A DNA stretch of 6,319 bases from JBFMDN01 sp040753915 (GTDB lineage: Bacteria > Desulfobacterota > Desulfomonilia > Desulfomonilales > Desulfomonilaceae). Below are positions 1-4,269 of this stretch, one piece after another (within the stretch, counting starts at the first letter, position 1; the number at the start of each line of letters is the position of its first letter). The notes beneath the pieces are model-generated. The model was not told the DNA's origin. It saw only the letters and a list, made by a program, of their open reading frames with translations, and made no database searches. The stretch is taken from assembly GCA_040753915.1 (NCBI GenBank), contig JBFMDN010000121.1, positions 1-6,319 of the forward strand, read 5' to 3'. The translations under genes were made by a program, and so were the position numbers.

Positions 1-59
1 ACGTCGAGTGGCTACGCAGGGAAGAAGGATTTGCCACTGAGAGCGCGGAGCACGTGGAG

Positions 60-245
60 AATGAGAAAGAATGAACCACGAAGAACAGAGAAGAATTATC
101 CACCGGTTTCGCCGATGGCCGCAGATGGAATTGGCCTGTCTCTCCTATCTGTGTAATCGGTGTAATATGTGGATGGTCTTTCTGGGTTTTTTCTCTGGGC
201 TCTTCGCTCTGGGTTCACTTCGCCCAGGTTTCGGCCCGGAACGGT
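60..245. repeat. Degenerate intergenic inverted/tandem repeat cluster
   Basis: This stretch looks like a decayed dispersed intergenic repeat, not a gene. Two arms, 100-126 and 147-172, form an imperfect inverted repeat. Each arm, read outside-in, starts CCAC, has CCGAT in the middle and ends CAGAT. Outside the arms lie short repeats: purine-rich CAGAGA-like words on the left, and TCTGGG three times on the right at 181, 194 and 208 (13-14 base spacing). Sequences of the type 'caccgattacacagat' flanked by 'cagaga' runs are recurrent intergenic filler in many environmental bacterial genomes (general knowledge, not checked here). No transposase is present. An open frame at 71-493 crosses it, but its translation follows the repeat and resembles no protein family. 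Confidence 0.55.
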
Positions 246-381
246 CAGAGGTCTCTCGTCGAGCTGTACGACCGGCTGGTCTATCTGTCCTACTTGCAGC
301 CAGAGCGCTTTACAAGGCCCTGGGGATGCGTTTGTGGGCATTGGAGATGAAGCGTAAACATATGAAGTCGTCCGGCGCCAG

Positions 382-399
382 TGGACGTGGCAACGTCCA
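382..399. promoter_or_regulatory. Short perfect palindrome upstream of the ankyrin gene
   Basis: TGGACGT-GGCA-ACGTCCA is a perfect 7-base inverted repeat with a 4-base centre. It is followed at once by a second palindrome, CACGTG, at 401-406. It lies about 80 bases before the ankyrin start codon, a plausible place for an operator or an mRNA hairpin. I see no convincing -35/-10 pair next to it, and no T-run to make it a terminator, so the role is undetermined. Confidence 0.3.
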
Positions 400-464
400 A
401 CACGTGACGAGCGAACTGAAGCAAATCAGAATGCATCCCATCTTACGCGTTATTTTCCCGCTCC

Positions 465-472
465 GGAGGAGG
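465..472 (+). promoter_or_regulatory. Shine-Dalgarno of the ankyrin gene
   Basis: GGAGGAGG ends 4 bases before the ATG at 477. It is the strongest ribosome-binding site in the window and fixes the start of the ankyrin-repeat protein, even though this gives an unusually long 22-residue N-terminal tail before the hydrophobic segment. Confidence 0.8.
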
Positions 473-476
473 ACTT

Positions 477-1784
477 ATGGGTCGATACGTTAGTCGAACA
501 TATCCGTCTGGATCACGTTTAGCTACTACGAAGGCTGTCCGCATCTGGCAGATCGCCGGCTGTGTACTTGCCGTGGTCGCGGTCTTGGCGCTGTCGCCTG
601 CGATCTGCCCAGGGAAGGCTGGGGATTCCCTAGAGCACCAACTGAGGGAAGCTGCCACGTACGGAGACCTGGGATCGGTCAAGAGACTGCTGGCTGATGG
701 CGTTGATATAGACGGAAAGGACTTCTCGGGCATGACAGCCCTCATGTATTCTGCGCAGGCAGGGCACATTAAGGTAGTACGAATGCTCCTTAAGATGGGG
801 GCAGATTTGCATGCCAAAGACAACGGCGGAAACACAGCTTTGTCGTGGGCAGCCAAGGAAGGCGAAGCCGCAGTAGCCGATTTGTTGAGGGCGCACGGCG
901 CCGAGGTGACACTGGGAGACGCTGTGTGCTTGGGAGATGTGAGACGAGTCCGACGACTCATGAAGCGACTCCCGGCCGGGCATGCGGTGGTAGGCCTGGA
1001 CGGCCTCCCTGCGATGCTCTGGGCAGCGAAAGGAGGGCATCTGCACGTGGTGAAGCTTCTCTTGGATAGGGGCGCCTCGGTCGATGCCAAGAACTGGGAG
1101 GGCTTCACCGCTCTCATGTTTGCTGCCCGGGGAGGTTATACGGAAGTGACTGCATTGCTCCTGGAGCATGGCGCCGATGCCAATGCATGCAGCGATTCCG
1201 GGTGGACTGCTCTGGCTGGGGCTGCGCAAATGGGTCACTCGGAGGTAGTCAGGCTACTCCTTGGAAAAGGGGTGGACGTAAATAAAGTGAGCGGAGTGCG
1301 CAAAACGACCCCTCTGATGTTCGCCGCATGGAATGGGCGGACCGAAGTGGTGGAGCTCCTTGTCAAGGCAGGGGCGGACCTGACGAGAGAGGACCGATTT
1401 GGCTGGACCGCCCTTGTGGGGGCAGCCGCGGAAGGTCACTGGGAAGTGGTGAAAACGCTCCTCGACTATGGAGCGGATGTCAACACTGCGAACCACTACG
1501 GGGTGACTGCCTTAAAAAAGGCCGTAGACCAGGGCGAAATCGAGATGGTGAGGGCGCTCCTGGAAAGGGGAGCTCGTGTAAACGACAAACTGGGGGATGG
1601 ATCTACCATACTCATGTGGGCCACGATCTCCGGGCGTGCTGATGTCTTATCTCTCCTCCTGGAGAAAGGAGCTGATGTCAATGCCCGGACCGAGGAAGGC
1701 TTCACCGCGCTTACGTGGGCTACTGCATTGGGCCGCGAAGAGATCATATCTCTGCTTCGCAAACATGCGGCTCGTGAGCTGTGA
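477..1784 (+). CDS. Exported or membrane-anchored ankyrin-repeat protein
   Basis: A 435-residue protein made almost wholly of ankyrin repeats, which are protein-binding scaffolds. The start is set by GGAGGAGG 4 bases upstream. Residues 1-22 are basic, and 26-42 form one hydrophobic helix (AGCVLAVVAVLALSPAI). This acts as a signal peptide or a single N-terminal anchor and puts the repeats outside the cytoplasm; no lipobox is visible. About 11-12 repeats follow from residue 51 to the C-terminus. Clear ones begin near 83, 117, 175, 208, 241, 275, 308, 341, 374 and 407, with the usual TALM-AA-GH--VV--LL--GADVN pattern. The repeat around 147-174 is degenerate, and the last is short, ending in AAREL. 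The partner cannot be told from sequence. Exported bacterial ankyrin proteins include some immunity and some stress-related proteins, but nothing here proves either role. The family call is secure; the role is unknown. Confidence 0.95.
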   Translation: MGRYVSRTYPSGSRLATTKAVRIWQIAGCVLAVVAVLALSPAICPGKAGDSLEHQLREAATYGDLGSVKRLLADGVDIDGKDFSGMTALMYSAQAGHIKVVRMLLKMGADLHAKDNGGNTALSWAAKEGEAAVADLLRAHGAEVTLGDAVCLGDVRRVRRLMKRLPAGHAVVGLDGLPAMLWAAKGGHLHVVKLLLDRGASVDAKNWEGFTALMFAARGGYTEVTALLLEHGADANACSDSGWTALAGAAQMGHSEVVRLLLGKGVDVNKVSGVRKTTPLMFAAWNGRTEVVELLVKAGADLTREDRFGWTALVGAAAEGHWEVVKTLLDYGADVNTANHYGVTALKKAVDQGEIEMVRALLERGARVNDKLGDGSTILMWATISGRADVLSLLLEKGADVNARTEEGFTALTWATALGREEIISLLRKHAAREL

Positions 1785-1837
1785 GCATGTTTCCGGATCC
1801 ACTTGCTTTGCGAATGGCGCCACAGAGAGGAGCCCCC

Positions 1838-2074
1838 ATGATTGGTCCGTCTGCACGTTGCGTGACTGGGCAAGGACCGCCCAACGAGCCTTTTCGGTGT
1901 GAATATCTGATTGTCCAGACAGAGGTTGCTTCGCTGCGGGCGCTCCTCACAGGTCAAGCACGTTTATCTGCATCCCGCAAGTCGCCTTGGGAACTGCCTC
2001 AAGGGCGCTCTGCCAGCCAACTGGCGAGCGCGGCCGCGGCCGACGAGGCTCCGGCCCGGAAGGAGACGCCATGA
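1838..2074 (+). CDS. Candidate small protein, coupled by ATGA to the next gene (weak)
   Basis: A 78-codon frame starts at ATG 1838, with AGAGGAG (1826-1832) 5 bases upstream. It ends at TGA 2072-2074, so its stop overlaps the next gene's ATG (2071) as ATGA, the classic arrangement for translational coupling. Against it: the product (starting MIGPSARCVTGQ) matches no family I know, has no signal peptide or membrane segment, and ends in a low-complexity Ala/Arg/Pro-rich tail. The frame also runs through a strong hairpin. It may be a real short leader or coupling peptide, or a chance frame in GC-rich spacer DNA. The ribosome-binding site and stop overlap are the only positive evidence. Confidence 0.3.
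   Translation: MIGPSARCVTGQGPPNEPFRCEYLIVQTEVASLRALLTGQARLSASRKSPWELPQGRSASQLASAAAADEAPARKETP
2005..2031. other. Strong hairpin ahead of the DUF4424-like gene
   Basis: GCGCTC-t-GCCAG pairs with CTGGC-GAGCGC around the loop CCAA: 11 GC-rich base pairs with a single bulged T at 2011. It ends 39 bases before the ATG at 2071 and about 28 before that gene's Shine-Dalgarno. A 10-base palindrome CGCGGCCGCG (2029-2038) overlaps its 3' end and could form a competing structure. There is no T-run on either side, so it is not a standard intrinsic terminator. It could be a processing or mRNA-stability element, or simply GC-rich spacer. Confidence 0.45.
2060..2065 (+). promoter_or_regulatory. Shine-Dalgarno fixing the 2071 start
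   Basis: AAGGAG lies 5 bases before ATG 2071. It favours this start over the in-frame ATG at 1987, which has no such site. The 1987 start would also add 28 Gly/Arg-rich residues in front of what is plainly a signal peptide. Confidence 0.8.
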
Positions 2075-3474
2075 GACACACACGCAGTTTGCTTCTGTCA
2101 TGCGTGGTCTGCGTTTTGCTATTCGCCCCTCTGGTCGCGGTAGGAGCGGCGAAATGTCCTCCTCGTATCTATTCGCTGGCTGGCGCGCCGGAGCCGGACG
2201 CCCCCCAGGACAGTGTTCGAATGGACTCTGGCGAAGTAACAATACGACTTAGTGAGGAGTTCTACTGGGTGGATGCTGTCTTTCACTTCTACAACACGGG
2301 AGAGACGACAACGCAACGGGTCGGGATTCCGACAATTGACAATAACCTCCAACAGAAAGGTTATGGGAGGTGTCCGACTCCTCGTGGTGCCATTGTTGAT
2401 CTCCTTGAACTGGAGCTCTGGGTTGACGGCCGAAGGGCCGCCTTGTCGGAGGAGCGGGATTTCTTGAAACGCGGAGCCTCTCGTTCGAAAGGGCAAGACT
2501 CGCCACGGTACTACGTCCCGGAACGCAGGTGGATGGCGGCCGATGTGACATTCGCCGGACACGCGAAGACTACCATCCGATGCAAGTACAAAGCTCGGTA
2601 CATCCAATCTCGGTTGGTACGCGTGGGCTATGGAACCGCTCGGGCTTGGAAGGGCAATATCGGGAAGCTTGCCTTCATTATTGACTGCGCGGATGTGGGG
2701 GGAACCCCGAATGTCAGAGTTGACACGGGGTTCCCAGAGGACTCCCGGACGAGGCTCCGAACCGAGAATCTGATAATCGTGGAGACACGGGACTTCGAGC
2801 CGGCGGCTGTTTCGCACCTTATGCTGGACGCGTCTAATTACCAGCCAGGGTTCCGCCTGCCCAGCAGTCGGGAAGCACCCTCTGATTTTGGCACGAATTG
2901 GCAGATTCTCTGGGGACAACCGGCTCAAATGTGGTCCAGGGTTGATTGCGACCCCAAGCTCACCGATCCCTTCTTTGAGGCAGATGAGTGGAGCTATCCG
3001 TATTGGATTACAGAGCATCCAGACGGGCATTTTACAAGCCATAGGTTTGGTGACAAGAACCCAGTTGAAGACCCGCCTCGGTTGAAGCATACGGCCAAGT
3101 GTTTTTCCAACTCTTTCGGGGTGAAACACCCGGTCAATTTCTGTGAAGCCAGGTTACTGGATGGGCATATGATCGATCTCCTCCTCCATAAGGACACTCC
3201 TGCGTTTCGTGATTCACTGCTAGTTCGGATCAGGAATGGAAAGTTCGCGTGTCAGTACTGGATTCTTGACAATGTCGGTGCCTTCAAGTGTACGACGACG
3301 CGGCAGAAATTGACTCTGGACAAGAGGTCGTACCGGAAAGGCGATGTCATCAAAGGCAGGATTGACTTTGAGTGCTTGTACCATCTGATCGACCCGAAAG
3401 ACATTAAGTTATGGCGTGAAGATCCAACAACTACCGTCAAGGTTTTCGGAGTATTCAAAACGATTGTTCGATAA
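2071..3474 (+). CDS. Secreted cysteine-rich protein with DUF4424-like N-terminal half
   Basis: A 467-residue protein from the ATG at 2071. Residues 1-27 are a standard signal peptide: basic MRHTR, a hydrophobic core to about 24, and likely cleavage after GAA. Residues about 45-253 recall DUF4424, an uncharacterised secreted beta-sandwich family. The likeness lies in an early 'beta strand plus NTG' segment (FHFYNTGE, 71-78), a central YYVPERRW, and a Y-T---WKGNIGKL-F-ID segment (188-205) followed by a phrase like 'TRDFEPA' (239-245). This is a pattern-level judgement, not a search result. The C-terminal third (about 340-467) is beta-rich and contains KLTLDKRSYRKGDVIKGRI (413-431), recalling strands of arrestin- or macroglobulin-like sandwiches. 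The mature part has ten cysteines (29, 101, 171, 206, 293, 344, 358, 394, 407, 435), fitting an exported, disulphide-bonded protein. It ends 60 bases before the RTX gene on the same strand, so the two are probably co-transcribed. The function is unknown. Confidence 0.9.
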   Translation: MRHTRSLLLSCVVCVLLFAPLVAVGAAKCPPRIYSLAGAPEPDAPQDSVRMDSGEVTIRLSEEFYWVDAVFHFYNTGETTTQRVGIPTIDNNLQQKGYGRCPTPRGAIVDLLELELWVDGRRAALSEERDFLKRGASRSKGQDSPRYYVPERRWMAADVTFAGHAKTTIRCKYKARYIQSRLVRVGYGTARAWKGNIGKLAFIIDCADVGGTPNVRVDTGFPEDSRTRLRTENLIIVETRDFEPAAVSHLMLDASNYQPGFRLPSSREAPSDFGTNWQILWGQPAQMWSRVDCDPKLTDPFFEADEWSYPYWITEHPDGHFTSHRFGDKNPVEDPPRLKHTAKCFSNSFGVKHPVNFCEARLLDGHMIDLLLHKDTPAFRDSLLVRIRNGKFACQYWILDNVGAFKCTTTRQKLTLDKRSYRKGDVIKGRIDFECLYHLIDPKDIKLWREDPTTTVKVFGVFKTIVR

Positions 3475-3524
3475 ACGGATGAGAGTATGTCACACGTTCG
3501 ATGAAATCCAATTCCCACTGAGGC

Positions 3525-3528
3525 GGAG
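3525..3528 (+). promoter_or_regulatory. Shine-Dalgarno of the RTX gene
   Basis: GGAG (within AGGCGGAG) stands 6 bases before ATG 3535. An in-frame TGA at 3502-3504 rules out an earlier start. The next in-frame ATG (3550) would place the site 21 bases away, so 3535 is preferred. The 60-base gap after the preceding gene (3475-3534) shows no terminator-like hairpin. Confidence 0.7.
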
Positions 3529-3534
3529 CACACA

Positions 3535-4269
3535 ATGAATAAAGTAACGATGGTTGTGACTGACACAAAGGTAGGCTACTGTTTTCTGAGGAATTGCGCC
3601 GATGTCACCGACAAGTCGTTGTACCTCGTCCCGACGTACCTTATGGAACTGAAATGGACTAAGGACGGGAAACAACACAAATGCACGTACGAAGTAGTTC
3701 GCTTCGGATTGGAAGTTAAAGATGGGAAAACAGTCGTCGATGGTATCCGGCAGTTGGAAGAGACTAAGATCCAGACGTGGTTTGATTTGGAAACAATATA
3801 CCCGTACGATGGAGACGGCGCGTGGAAAATCAAAAACAACTACCTCGTGCATTCCGGCCCGGATGATCCCCGATGGTTTCACGCCGAAAATACGGAATAT
3901 CCTGCCATTTGCTCGACGGGTTGCGTATTAGTCGGTAGACCGGAGCAATGGGCGGATCTCAACAATAAGATTAGGGAGGCAGCCGGTGTTCCAAACCACG
4001 GGTACGCGGCCGGGAAAAACGGGAACTTGTGGATTGAGTTTGAGCAGGTCACGGACGAGGATTTCCCCGGAAAAGTATACGAAATCGAGAAGTGGAGAAA
4101 CGAAAACAACGAAATCAATCTTACAGCAGTCCTTTCCAAGTTGGGGGAATTCCTCAGAGAAACGTATGGCAAAGATCCAGGTGTGTTTAAGCCTAAATGC
4201 GAAATAATCCCCGTCCCCGATCGCGTCTCGTGGAATGCCGCGGCAGGAGCTGGCTCACCTGCTCGGAGG
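3535..4269 (+). other. N-terminal domain with His...Ser-Thr-Gly-Cys signature (candidate effector)
   Basis: Residues 1-245 of the RTX protein, upstream of the predicted Asp-Pro cleavage. The best clue is WKIKNNYLVHSG (97-108) followed, 24 residues from His to Cys, by STGCVLVG (127-134). A histidine in 'HxG' followed by S-x-G-C is the active-site layout of YkuD-type L,D-transpeptidases and the Tlde1 (DUF2778) effectors. 'GC-(I/V)-L-V-G' after an 'IH-G' phrase is also how I recall DUF5675. The arginine two residues after the cysteine in classical YkuD enzymes is absent (valine-leucine here). A cell-wall-directed activity is therefore possible but unproven; a non-enzymatic fold is equally open. 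Confidence 0.4.

Noticed and set aside
131..159. Possible sigma-70 promoter (TTGGCC, 17 bases, TAATCG)
   Set aside because: Both hexamers are poor matches and lie inside the repeat relic more than 300 bases from the gene.
71..493. 140-codon + strand open frame
   Set aside because: It lies over the degenerate repeat, its translation is arginine-rich and family-less, it lacks a good ribosome site, and it overlaps the well-supported ankyrin start.
443..1117. 224-codon - strand open frame
   Set aside because: It is antisense to the ankyrin repeats; its Ser/Pro/Thr-rich translation reflects the complement of repeat codons.
1868..1894. Possible terminator after the ankyrin gene (GGGC...GCCC then TTTT)
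   Set aside because: The stem is only 4 bases and the T-run is short and offset by 8 bases; too weak to call.
1987..2070. Upstream in-frame start for the DUF4424-like gene
   Set aside because: It would put 28 Gly/Arg-rich residues ahead of a clear signal peptide and has no ribosome site, while AAGGAG precedes 2071.
2119..3129. 336-codon - strand open frame
   Set aside because: It is wholly antisense to the secreted DUF4424-like protein. It has no domain or signal pattern and is typical of long shadows in GC-rich codon-biased DNA.
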